Source: Clostridiales bacterium
Lineage (GTDB): Bacteria > Bacillota > Desulfitobacteriia > Desulfitobacteriales > Desulfitobacteriaceae
Assembly: GCA_027357125.1 (NCBI GenBank)
Contig: DAHVVW010000184.1
Location: 1 to 5,098 of the forward strand
Length of the DNA: 5,098 nt
Direction of reading: 5' to 3'
In this document: in pieces, positions 1 to 5,098 of the stretch
Numbering within the stretch: the stretch's first letter is position 1
Layout: each line of letters starts with the position of its first letter
Notes under the pieces: generated by a model
The model's input: the letters and a program-made list of their open reading frames with translations, nothing else
The model's database searches: none
Told to the model about the DNA's origin: nothing
Program-made: the position numbers and the translations under genes

Positions 1-66
1 GCGATAGAGATCGGGAGGCAGGCTACTTTGACTAAATCTTCTGAAATTCGGCGAATTCTTGCGTAA
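1..66 (+). CDS. C-terminal end of an unidentified upstream gene (partial)
   Basis: Frame 1 is open from the window edge to a TAA at 64-66 and encodes 21 residues, beginning AIEIGRQAT and ending SEIRRILA. The other two plus-strand frames stop within the first 35 bases, so this is the likeliest tail of a gene running into the window. The family cannot be fixed from so few residues. In Bacillus subtilis the genes before ylbN-rpmF are ylbJ, ylbK (patatin-like phospholipase), ylbL and ylbM. A tail of the form A-I-x-x-G-x-x-A followed by E-I-x-x-x-L would suit a patatin-like protein, but this is a guess from synteny and pattern. It does not resemble the C-terminus of Pta as I recall it. The stop lies only 4 bases before the candidate ackA promoter, and I see no terminator between them. 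Confidence 0.45.
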   Translation, partial: AIEIGRQATLTKSSEIRRILA

Positions 67-70
67 ATCA

Positions 71-98
71 TTGAAAATCAAAGAAATTATGCTACACT
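71..98 (+). promoter_or_regulatory. Candidate sigma-A promoter for ackA (extended -10)
   Basis: TTGAAA at 71-76 is followed by a 16-base spacer and TACACT at 93-98. A TG at 90-91 gives an extended -10 element (TGcTACACT). The expected transcription start is near 105, leaving a leader of about 128 bases before the ackA start. A weaker alternative inside the leader is TTGAGG (139-144) with TACGAT (163-168) and an 18-base spacer. Neither is proven; the first is the better match to consensus. Confidence 0.5.
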
Positions 99-233
99 CA
101 ATAAGGAACAAGGAGGGATAGCGGATTTTAATTCGAGCTTGAGGGACAGAATAAATACATACTACGATAAAACACTAATATTGTTAAAGATTAAACACGA
201 ATTTTCAAATCGGCTAAGGGAGTTGTAAACGAG
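99..233 (+). promoter_or_regulatory. AT-rich untranslated leader of ackA
   Basis: This stretch is clearly richer in A and T than the flanking genes and contains no convincing ORF. Frame 1 stays open from 67 to 228 but has no ATG or GTG. It holds a strong Shine-Dalgarno-like run (AGGAGGG, 111-117) with no start codon at a usable distance. It also holds a Rex-like dyad (181-198) and, near its end, the likely ackA ribosome binding site (AGGGAG, 217-222). No terminator hairpin or recognisable riboswitch was seen. Confidence 0.5.
181..198 (+). promoter_or_regulatory. Possible Rex (NADH/NAD-sensing repressor) operator
   Basis: TTGTTAA at 181-187, four bases, then TAAACAC at 192-198 matches 12 of 14 fixed positions of the Rex consensus TTGTTAA-N4-TTAACAA, as I recall it for clostridial Firmicutes. 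The left arm is perfect. The right arm differs at its second and last bases. Rex controls fermentative and redox genes in Firmicutes, so a site before acetate kinase is sensible. The surrounding DNA is AT-rich, so a chance match is possible. The site lies inside the leader, about 75 bases after the best promoter but just after the weaker alternative. Confidence 0.33.
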
Positions 234-1427
234 TTGAAGATCCTAGTAATTAATTGTGGCAGTTCTTCGTTGAAATATCAGTTACTGGACATGGACACAC
301 ATAATCCCCTGGCCAAAGGGCTGGTGGAGCGAATTGGCATGCCGGGGGCAGTTCTTACCCACCGTACCGCCGCCATAGGAAAAAAAGTCATCGAGGCAGA
401 TATCCCGGATCACAAGGTGGGTATAAGTTTAGTGCTGGAGGCCTTGGTGCATCCTGAGTACGGCGTGATCACAGGGCTTGAAGAAATTTCGGCTGTTGGG
501 CACCGGGTGGTTCACGGCGGGGAAAGGTTTTCCAAGTCAGTCATAGTGAATGAAGAGGTCTTGGAGGGGTTGCGGGAGTGCATAGAGCTAGCTCCCTTGC
601 ACAGCCCGCCAAACATCGCCGGGATTGAGGCCTGTCAAAAACTAATGCCGAAAGTCCCGCAAGTCGTAGTTTTCGACACGGCCTTTCACCAGACTATGCC
701 TCCTTATGCCTATTTATACGGGTTACCCTATGAGCTTTATGAAAAGTATAAAATCCGTAAATATGGGTTTCACGGGACTTCGCATAAATATGTGAGCCAG
801 CGGGCCGCCAAACTTCTGCGCAAGCCGCTGACAGAGCTGAAGCTGATCAGCTGCCACCTGGGCAATGGGTCTTCCATTACCGCGATTAAAGGCGGGAAAT
901 CAATTGAGACCTCAATGGGCTTTACTCCCCTTGAAGGGCTGATGATGGGGACGCGTTCAGGAGACTTAGATCCGGCAATTGTAGCCTTCATTATGGAAAA
1001 GGAGAAACTCAGCTCTGAGGAAATAAACGACTTCCTCAATAAAAAGTGTGGAGTGCTCGGGGTTTCCGGAGTCAGCAGTGACTTCAGGGATATCGAGGAT
1101 GCCGCCGCCGAGGGCAATTATCGCGCCCAACTCGCGCTCCAGATTTTTGCCCATGATGTTAAGAAATACATTGGCGCTTATGCTGCGGTTCTCAATGGTG
1201 TGGACGCAGTCATTTTTACGGCCGGCCTAGGGGAGAATTCAGGAAGCATGCGCGCGGATATTTGCAACAATCTTGATATTTTTGGAATTCTCCTCGACCC
1301 GGAAAAGAATAAGATCAGAGGGGAAGAAGTAGATATTTCCGCTGCTGATGCAACTTGCCGCGTGCTCGTTATACCGACTAATGAGGAACTGATGATCGCG
1401 CTGGATACGGAAGCGTTAGTCAAGTAG
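234..1427 (+). CDS. ackA: Acetate kinase
   Basis: AckA is a cytoplasmic enzyme that interconverts acetyl phosphate + ADP and acetate + ATP, the energy-yielding last step of acetate fermentation or the first step of acetate activation. The 397-residue product is full length for the ASKHA-fold family. It starts [16 protein letters not shown], the family's usual N-terminus, so the TTG at 234 is well supported; an AGGGAG ribosome site lies at 217-222. Residues equivalent to the known catalytic set are all present: N7, R91 (GHRVVHGG), D148 (VFDTAFHQ), H180 (GFHGTSH), R241 (GTRSGDLDP) and E384 (TNEEL). The numbering matches that recalled for the Methanosarcina enzyme. Pta, the usual partner, is not visible in the 233 bases upstream. 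A butyrate or propionate kinase is unlikely given the close fit to AckA motifs. Seventy-two bases separate it from the next gene, with a new promoter between them. Confidence 0.97.
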   Translation: MKILVINCGSSSLKYQLLDMDTHNPLAKGLVERIGMPGAVLTHRTAAIGKKVIEADIPDHKVGISLVLEALVHPEYGVITGLEEISAVGHRVVHGGERFSKSVIVNEEVLEGLRECIELAPLHSPPNIAGIEACQKLMPKVPQVVVFDTAFHQTMPPYAYLYGLPYELYEKYKIRKYGFHGTSHKYVSQRAAKLLRKPLTELKLISCHLGNGSSITAIKGGKSIETSMGFTPLEGLMMGTRSGDLDPAIVAFIMEKEKLSSEEINDFLNKKCGVLGVSGVSSDFRDIEDAAAEGNYRAQLALQIFAHDVKKYIGAYAAVLNGVDAVIFTAGLGENSGSMRADICNNLDIFGILLDPEKNKIRGEEVDISAADATCRVLVIPTNEELMIALDTEALVK

Positions 1428-1444
1428 CTGTCAAAGACTTTTCC

Positions 1445-1473
1445 TTGACAAAGAAAAATGTGCCAACTATAAT
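1445..1473 (+). promoter_or_regulatory. Consensus sigma-A promoter for the DUF177-rpmF unit
   Basis: TTGACA (1445-1450) and TATAAT (1468-1473) are both exact consensus hexamers with the optimal 17-base spacer. The predicted start of transcription is near 1480, about 20 bases before the ATG at 1500. A promoter this strong fits a ribosomal-protein transcription unit. No terminator is visible after ackA, so some read-through from ackA may add to it. Confidence 0.9.
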
Positions 1474-1487
1474 AGTCTATGTGTATC

Positions 1488-1494
1488 GAGGTGG
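1488..1494 (+). promoter_or_regulatory. Ribosome binding site that sets the DUF177 start
   Basis: GAGGTGG lies five bases before the ATG at 1500. An in-frame ATG at 1479 has no such site. That upstream ATG sits at or just before the predicted transcription start of the 1445-1473 promoter, so it would not be translated from this transcript. The 1500 start is therefore preferred. Confidence 0.85.
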
Positions 1495-1499
1495 TGTCT

Positions 1500-2009
1500 A
1501 TGAAAGTCAGTGTAGCTCAGCTTCTGCGTGATGAAGGGTCAAGCGCAAATTATGATTTGCTGGAGGAATTTCCTCCCCTTCAATTTGATGGTGATGATCT
1601 CACTTTTGAATCCCCGGTACATGTTACCCTAAGGGTAAGTAATACGGGCAAGGAACTGCTGGCAAACGGCAGGGTTCAAACCCGGGTGCGGGCGCACTGC
1701 AGCCGCTGCCTGGAAGAGATGGGTTATCCGCTTGACCTCGAATACGAGGATGAGTGGGTTTCAGCTGTCAAAGCCACAGATGATCAGCTTGAGAATGCGT
1801 TGCTGTTTGAGAAAGATCAAATAGAACTTAACGAGCGGATCCTAGAGCAGATTGTTTTGGCTCTGCCGATGAAGTTCATTTGTAAGCCTGAATGTAAAGG
1901 TCTGTGCTCCCACTGTGGGACTAACCTTAATCAGGCGAAGTGCAGCTGCGGCGAGGAGAATATTGATCCGCGCCTGGCAGAGCTGGCCAAGTGGCACCCG
2001 GTCGAGTGA
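1500..2009 (+). CDS. DUF177 family protein (YceD/YlbN-like), large-ribosomal-subunit accessory protein
   Basis: The 169-residue protein matches the DUF177/YceD family, called YlbN in Bacillus. It is found next to rpmF in most bacteria and is linked by genetics to 23S rRNA or 50S subunit biogenesis; its molecular role is not firmly known. Visible signatures are a CSRC pair (C67, C70) followed by LEE, and a C-terminal cysteine cluster: C128, C132, C136 and C139 (C-x3-C-x3-C-x2-C, with the GLCSHCG core), then CSC (C148, C150). The end DPRLAELAKW is also typical. The eight cysteines suggest metal binding, which is an inference. The start at 1500 is chosen over 1479 because of the ribosome site at 1488-1494 and the promoter position. 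Thirty-six bases separate it from rpmF, with which it is surely co-transcribed. Confidence 0.92.
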   Translation: MKVSVAQLLRDEGSSANYDLLEEFPPLQFDGDDLTFESPVHVTLRVSNTGKELLANGRVQTRVRAHCSRCLEEMGYPLDLEYEDEWVSAVKATDDQLENALLFEKDQIELNERILEQIVLALPMKFICKPECKGLCSHCGTNLNQAKCSCGEENIDPRLAELAKWHPVE

Positions 2010-2045
2010 CTGGGATTAAGATAGGAAATTAAAGGGGGTGTAAAT

Positions 2046-2225
2046 ATGGGTGTTGCTCAACATCGTCAATCTAAATCCAGAGTGCGCAAGCGGAGGGCTA
2101 TGTGGAAACTGACTGCGCCAAACCACATCGAATGCCCCCAATGCCATAAACCGAAACTTTCCCATCATGTATGCCCCTCATGCGGTTACTACGATGGCAA
2201 AGAAGTTGTTAAAGTAGGGGAATAA
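2046..2225 (+). CDS. rpmF: 50S ribosomal protein L32 (zinc-ribbon form)
   Basis: This 59-residue protein is ribosomal protein L32 (bL32), a small component of the large subunit. It begins MGVAQHRQSKSRVRKRRA, the basic rRNA-binding N-terminus typical of the family. It then carries a zinc ribbon with C30, C33, C43 and C46 (C-x2-C-x9-C-x2-C; CPQC and CPSCGYYDG). All four metal ligands are present, so this is the C-plus, zinc-binding paralog type rather than the cysteine-free form used under zinc limitation. A strong ribosome site, AAAGGGGGTG (2031-2040), lies five bases before the ATG. It is the second gene after the promoter at 1445-1473 and is followed by an intrinsic terminator. Confidence 0.97.
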   Translation: MGVAQHRQSKSRVRKRRAMWKLTAPNHIECPQCHKPKLSHHVCPSCGYYDGKEVVKVGE

Positions 2226-2260
2226 TCTATTGACGCGGACGCTGTGGCCGCGAACGAGCC

Positions 2261-2288
2261 TAAAGAGCCTTCAAAAGAGGGCTCTTTA
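2261..2288 (+). terminator. Rho-independent terminator after rpmF
   Basis: An inverted repeat pairs TAAAGAGCC (2261-2269) with GGCTCTTTA (2280-2288). The stem extends inward through a T-G wobble and two more pairs to an AAAA loop (2273-2276), giving a stem of about 12 pairs. A T-rich stretch (TTTATTCGTTTG, from 2285) follows, broken by C and G, so it is a moderate rather than perfect terminator. It lies 36 bases after the rpmF stop and 14 bases before the fapR -35 element, separating the ribosomal and lipid units. Confidence 0.82.
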
Positions 2289-2302
2289 TTCGTTTGTCTC
2301 TC

Positions 2303-2331
2303 TTGAAATCTCTCACGCTATCCTTTATAAT
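2303..2331 (+). promoter_or_regulatory. Sigma-A promoter for the fapR operon
   Basis: TTGAAA (2303-2308), a 17-base spacer and an exact TATAAT (2326-2331) form a strong promoter. Transcription should start near 2338, in the middle of the 2331-2347 palindrome. A repressor bound there would cover the -10 element's last base and the start site, which is how FapR blocks its own promoter in Bacillus. Confidence 0.88.
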
Positions 2332-2347
2332 TGTGACCAGGTCACAA
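2331..2347 (+). promoter_or_regulatory. Probable FapR operator (17-bp perfect palindrome)
   Basis: TTGTGACC (2331-2338), one central A, and GGTCACAA (2340-2347) form a perfect palindrome with 8-base arms. It lies 26 bases before fapR and overlaps the fapR promoter. The length, the outer TT/AA and the inner ACC-N-GGT core match the 17-bp FapR operator of Bacillus and Staphylococcus as I recall it (TTAGTACC-N-GGTACTAA type). Positions 3-5 differ (GTG instead of AGT). Location and architecture make FapR the obvious ligand. Release by malonyl-CoA is known for the family and inferred here. Confidence 0.82.
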
Positions 2348-2373
2348 GAAAGATTAGGAAATTGGTGATGTGA

Positions 2374-2946
2374 TTGACCCGCTATCGCAAACAGGAACGG
2401 CGTGATGCATTGAAATCTGCTCTCTCCCACAACCCTTTCCTCACGGATGAGGAATTGGCGCAGAGATTCGGGGTGAGTGTTTCTACGATCAGGCTTGACC
2501 GCGGCAAGTTAGATATCCCTGAGGTGCGCCTGCGCACCCTGGCTGTTGCCCATGAATCCGTCAGCACCTTGAAGGCCTTGGGGCAGCAAGAGATTATCGG
2601 CAGTTTGCTTGAATTAAGAATTGGAGAGTATGCCCGCTCAGAGCTTATGATTGATGAAAGCATGGTTTTGGCGAAAGCCCGAGTTGCCAGAGGACATCAC
2701 CTTTTTGCCCAGGTAAATTCGCTCGCGATTGCTGTAGTAGATGCTGAGGTTGCCGTAACCGGGAGCACCCGCCTCAAGTTCGTGCGTCCGGTGCTGCTGG
2801 GGGAAAGAGTCGTGGCGGAAGGGAACGTTATAAAGCGCAAAGACAATAAATATTGGGTTGAAGTAGTTGCCGAGGTTGGGGAGGAGCAAGTACTTAAAGG
2901 GAGACTGGTAGTGTTCGCTTTTGCTGGGAGCATAAGAAGGGAGTGA
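2374..2946 (+). CDS. fapR: FapR, malonyl-CoA-responsive repressor of fatty acid and phospholipid synthesis genes
   Basis: FapR represses lipid synthesis genes and is released from DNA by malonyl-CoA or malonyl-ACP. The 190-residue protein has the family's two parts. Residues about 22-45 form a DeoR-like helix-turn-helix (DEELAQRFGVSVSTIRLDR) and are followed by a linker. Residues about 95-185 form a hot-dog domain with the ligand-pocket motif ARGHHLFAQ (R106, corresponding to the malonyl-contacting arginine as I recall it) and N115-S116. The length matches the Bacillus protein. The start is TTG at 2374, directly after an in-frame TGA at 2371-2373, so no earlier start is possible; GGTGAT at 2364-2369 is the likely ribosome site. 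It is the first gene of the lipid operon, with its own operator just upstream, and ends 4 bases before plsX. Confidence 0.95.
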   Translation: MTRYRKQERRDALKSALSHNPFLTDEELAQRFGVSVSTIRLDRGKLDIPEVRLRTLAVAHESVSTLKALGQQEIIGSLLELRIGEYARSELMIDESMVLAKARVARGHHLFAQVNSLAIAVVDAEVAVTGSTRLKFVRPVLLGERVVAEGNVIKRKDNKYWVEVVAEVGEEQVLKGRLVVFAFAGSIRRE

Positions 2947-2950
2947 GAGC

Positions 2951-3949
2951 ATGAGGATTGCCTTGGATGCCATGGGCGGCGACTATGCGCCCGGGGAAAT
3001 CATCAAAGGGGCTGTGAAAGCGGCCCAGGCTTATCCCAGGATGGAGATTATCCTAGTGGGGCAAAGCGTAAGGATTAATCCCTTGCTTTCAAATATACCT
3101 GCAAATATGTCCCTGCTGGAAGCGTCGGAAGTTATCGGCATGGATGAACACCCGGCTCAGGCCGTGCGTAAGAAAAAAGATTCTTCAATCGTGGTTGCGA
3201 CCCGTCTGGTTAAAGAGAAAAAAGCTGACGCTGTCGTTAGTGCCGGCAGTACCGGAGCCCAAATGGCGAGTGCACTGCTTGGGCTGGGGAGAGTAAAAGG
3301 GGTGGAACGACCGGGTATCGCGACGGTCTTGCCGACTCTCGCTGGGGGCAAGCTGGTTCTGGATGTTGGAGCCAATCCGGACGCCAAGCCGGAACATCTG
3401 CTGCAATATGCCCAGATGGGAAGCATTTATGCCCACCATATTATGGGGATTGAAAATCCACGCATTGCCCTGCTTAATATCGGAACGGAAGAGAGTAAAG
3501 GGAATGAGCTGACTCAGCACGCCTACCCGCTATTACAAGCATCCAGCCTAAACTTTAGCGGGAATATTGAAGGCCGCGATGTTCCGTACGGGCGGGCGGA
3601 TGTGGTTGTATGCGATGGCTTTGTGGGGAATGTCGTGCTTAAAACAGCTGAGGGATTGGCTGGGGCACTGTTTGAACTTATTAAAGATAAAATTACATCC
3701 ACACCTGTGAGAAAACTGGGAGCGCTGGCGGTAAAACCCGGTCTTAAGGAAATAGCCCGCATGATGGATTATGCGGAGTATGGGGGCTCTCCTCTGCTCG
3801 GGGTTAATGGAATTAGCATTGTCTGTCACGGCAGTTCCAAAGAAAAGGCTATCTTTAATGCTATCAGAGTGGCAGGGGAATGTGCAGAGGCCGGTTTAAC
3901 CGAACTTATCGCGCAAGAAATGACGGCTCAGACCCAATACTTAAGTTAA
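2951..3949 (+). CDS. plsX: Phosphate acyltransferase PlsX (acyl-ACP:phosphate acyltransferase)
   Basis: PlsX converts acyl-ACP and inorganic phosphate to acyl phosphate, the acyl donor for PlsY, and so links fatty-acid synthesis to phospholipid synthesis. It acts as a peripheral protein at the membrane's inner face. The 332-residue product has the usual length. Visible family motifs are DAMGGDYAP (residues 6-14), VSAGSTGA (96-103), LDVGANPDAKPEHL (137-150), LNIGTEESKGNEL (175-187), the GNIEGRDV segment (204-211), CDGFVGNVVLK (221-231) and YGGSPLLGVNG (277-287). The ATG at 2951 gives the conserved N-terminus MRIALDAMGG. Its ribosome site (AAGGGAGTGA, 2937-2946) overlaps the end of fapR; the 4-base gap implies translational coupling. 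Control by the fapR operator is expected. Confidence 0.97.
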   Translation: MRIALDAMGGDYAPGEIIKGAVKAAQAYPRMEIILVGQSVRINPLLSNIPANMSLLEASEVIGMDEHPAQAVRKKKDSSIVVATRLVKEKKADAVVSAGSTGAQMASALLGLGRVKGVERPGIATVLPTLAGGKLVLDVGANPDAKPEHLLQYAQMGSIYAHHIMGIENPRIALLNIGTEESKGNELTQHAYPLLQASSLNFSGNIEGRDVPYGRADVVVCDGFVGNVVLKTAEGLAGALFELIKDKITSTPVRKLGALAVKPGLKEIARMMDYAEYGGSPLLGVNGISIVCHGSSKEKAIFNAIRVAGECAEAGLTELIAQEMTAQTQYLS

Positions 3950-3965
3950 TAACGTCAAAGAGAAA

Positions 3966-3973
3966 AGAGGGTG
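3966..3973 (+). promoter_or_regulatory. Ribosome binding site that sets the fabH start
   Basis: AGAGGGTG lies six bases before the ATG at 3980. An in-frame GTG at 3971 sits inside this sequence and would leave no spacing for a ribosome site, so it is not the start. Confidence 0.85.
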
Positions 3974-3979
3974 TTTTTA

Positions 3980-4975
3980 ATGCGTCAAGTAGGAATTGTG
4001 GGAACAGGGTCATATGTTCCGGAAAATGTTTTGACTAACTTTGATATGGAAAAAATGGTGGATACGAATGACGAATGGATTGTAACCCGGACAGGAATAA
4101 AGGAAAGGCATATCGCCGACAAGGAGACTCCTGTGTCTGAGTTGTGCTATCAGGCAGCAGTACGGGCTTTGGAGGATGCCAAGGTGTCCCCGGAAGATCT
4201 GGACTTGGTAATTGTAATGACAGTTACTCCGGACCATCTCTTCCCAGCTACCGCGTGCCTGGTGGCAGACCGCTTAGGTGCTAAACGGGCAGCCGCCTTC
4301 GATTTGGAGGCGGGGTGCAGCGGCTTCCTGTACGGAGTAACAGTGGGCAGCCAGTTTATTGCCACAGGCATGTATAATAATGTTTTAGTCATTGGGGCGG
4401 AGACGCTGAGCAAACTGTTAAACTGGGAAGATAGAGCAACTTGTATTCTCTTTGGCGATGGAGCAGGGGCTGCGGTACTCAAACCGGTTGAAGACGGATA
4501 CGGTTTCTTAAGCTATGAACTGGGAGCAGACGGCTCAGGCGGACCACTTCTAATCGTCCCGGCCGGCGGGTCGAAGCAGCTTCCTACGGCGGAGACTATT
4601 GCTAATAAGCTGCATACAATTCACATGTCCGGCAGTGAGACGTTTAAATTTGCCGTGCGGACGATGGGGGAAGCCTCAATCCGGGTTTTGACAAAAGCCG
4701 GCCTGACCAGGGAAGATGTAGACTTCCTGGTGCCGCACCAAGCGAACATTCGCATCATTGATGCAGCCATGAAGCGTTTAGGAATCGGCCAGGACAAGGT
4801 GGTAGTAAACCTGGATCGTTATGGCAATATGTCTGCCGCCTCCATCCCGGTGGCGCTTGATGAAGCGGTGCATACCGGACGCATTAAATATGGAGATGTG
4901 GTGGTTATGGTAGGGTTTGGCGCCGGCTTGACCTGGGGTGCTACCGTTATGAAATGGGCCAAGAGAGGGGAATAA
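3980..4975 (+). CDS. fabH: Beta-ketoacyl-ACP synthase III (FabH)
   Basis: FabH starts type II fatty acid synthesis by condensing an acyl-CoA primer with malonyl-ACP. From the ATG at 3980 the protein has 331 residues, normal for the family, and begins [20 protein letters not shown]. The catalytic triad is complete: C113 in [11 protein letters not shown]253 in PHQANIRI and N283 in YGNMSAAS. The [13 protein letters not shown] segment (28-40) is the substrate-site signature. A glycine-rich end ([10 protein letters not shown], 311-320) is also typical. Primer preference (acetyl-CoA or branched acyl-CoA) cannot be read safely from the sequence. It follows plsX by 30 bases with no terminator, and fabK begins two bases after its stop. 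In Bacillus the fapR operon instead continues with fabD and fabG, so this order is the clostridial type. Confidence 0.97.
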   Translation: MRQVGIVGTGSYVPENVLTNFDMEKMVDTNDEWIVTRTGIKERHIADKETPVSELCYQAAVRALEDAKVSPEDLDLVIVMTVTPDHLFPATACLVADRLGAKRAAAFDLEAGCSGFLYGVTVGSQFIATGMYNNVLVIGAETLSKLLNWEDRATCILFGDGAGAAVLKPVEDGYGFLSYELGADGSGGPLLIVPAGGSKQLPTAETIANKLHTIHMSGSETFKFAVRTMGEASIRVLTKAGLTREDVDFLVPHQANIRIIDAAMKRLGIGQDKVVVNLDRYGNMSAASIPVALDEAVHTGRIKYGDVVVMVGFGAGLTWGATVMKWAKRGE

Positions 4976-4977
4976 GG

Positions 4978-5098
4978 ATGATTACAACCAAGCTGTGCGG
5001 CTTGCTAGGTATAAAGTACCCCATCTTTCAGGGGGGAATGGCCTGGGTGGCGACCGGAGAACTGGCTGCAGCAGTATCTGTTGCAGGAGGGCTCGGTA
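4978..5098 (+). CDS. fabK: Enoyl-ACP reductase II (FabK), N-terminal part, cut by window end
   Basis: The reading frame is open from the ATG at 4978 to the window edge, giving the first 40 residues of an FMN-dependent TIM-barrel protein. It begins [20 protein letters not shown] and continues with [20 protein letters not shown]. The signature Y-P-I-x-Q-G-G-M and the A-G-G-L-G turn are shared by FabK and nitronate monooxygenases. The position directly after fabH in a FapR-controlled operon points to FabK, the flavin-dependent enoyl-ACP reductase that replaces FabI in many clostridia and streptococci. The start is two bases after the fabH stop, and AGAGGGG (4964-4970) inside the end of fabH serves as ribosome site, so translation is probably coupled. 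About 270 or more residues are expected to lie beyond the window. Confidence 0.88.
   Translation, partial: MITTKLCGLLGIKYPIFQGGMAWVATGELAAAVSVAGGLG

Noticed and set aside
45..57. 13-base palindrome AATTCG-G-CGAATT, considered as an operator or catabolite-response (cre) site before ackA.
   Set aside because: It lies inside the coding end of the upstream gene, upstream of the promoter, and its CG is misplaced relative to the cre consensus. Probably chance.
118..228. Frame 1 stays open through the ackA leader and was considered as a leader peptide.
   Set aside because: It has no ATG or GTG, the only TTG codons are badly placed relative to the ribosome-site-like run, and the composition is low-complexity AT-rich.
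2234..2252. Small GC hairpin CGCGG / CCGCG after the rpmF stop, considered as a terminator.
   Set aside because: It has only a five-pair stem with a nine-base loop and no T-tract. The stem at 2261-2288 is the better terminator.
3310..3316. ACC-G-GGT core inside plsX, considered as a second FapR site.
   Set aside because: The flanking bases do not extend the palindrome and it is mid-gene with no promoter nearby.
3185..3520. A 111-codon minus-strand open frame inside plsX, and similar antisense frames over ackA, fapR and fabH.
   Set aside because: They lie wholly opposite well-conserved genes, show no recognisable family, and no minus-strand promoter or ribosome site was evident. They are shadows of coding sequence.
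3971..3979. GTG at 3971 as the fabH start, adding MFL to the protein.
   Set aside because: It overlaps the ribosome binding site. The ATG at 3980 has correct spacing and gives the family's usual N-terminus.

Overview
The window looks like a chromosomal segment of an anaerobic, low-to-mid GC Firmicute. A clostridial lineage of the Peptococcaceae type, or a relative such as a Negativicute, fits best. The reasons are the gene order acetate kinase, YlbN/DUF177, L32, FapR, PlsX, FabH, FabK, strong Gram-positive Shine-Dalgarno sequences, TTG start codons and textbook sigma-A promoters. The genus is an inference; no rRNA or other marker is present. All genes are on the plus strand.

Layout. Positions 1-66 hold the last 21 codons of an upstream gene. 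Positions 67-233 are an AT-rich leader with a candidate promoter (71-98) and a Rex-like dyad (181-198). ackA (234-1427) follows. A consensus sigma-A promoter (1445-1473) then starts a two-gene unit: a DUF177/YceD/YlbN protein (1500-2009) and rpmF for zinc-ribbon ribosomal protein L32 (2046-2225). An intrinsic terminator (2261-2288) closes this unit.

Just downstream, a second strong promoter (2303-2331) carries a perfect 17-bp palindrome (2331-2347). It reads as the autoregulatory operator of FapR. The operon it controls is fapR (2374-2946), plsX (2951-3949), fabH (3980-4975) and the start of fabK (4978 to the window end). Gaps are 4, 30 and 2 bases, with no terminator between genes.

How the genes work together. 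AckA makes ATP and acetate from acetyl phosphate, which links acetyl-CoA to energy yield. FapR senses malonyl-CoA, the committed fatty-acid precursor, and relieves repression of its own operon. FabH starts chains by condensing acetyl-CoA with malonyl-ACP. FabK reduces the enoyl-ACP. PlsX diverts finished acyl-ACP into acyl phosphate for phospholipid synthesis. The DUF177-rpmF pair is a translation module commonly found beside lipid genes in bacteria.

I see no mobile element, CRISPR array, RNA gene or unknown multigene system. All complete genes belong to well-known families and keep their catalytic residues. The points of interest are regulatory: a FapR operator that differs from the Bacillus form, a possible Rex site before ackA, and start-site corrections for two genes.
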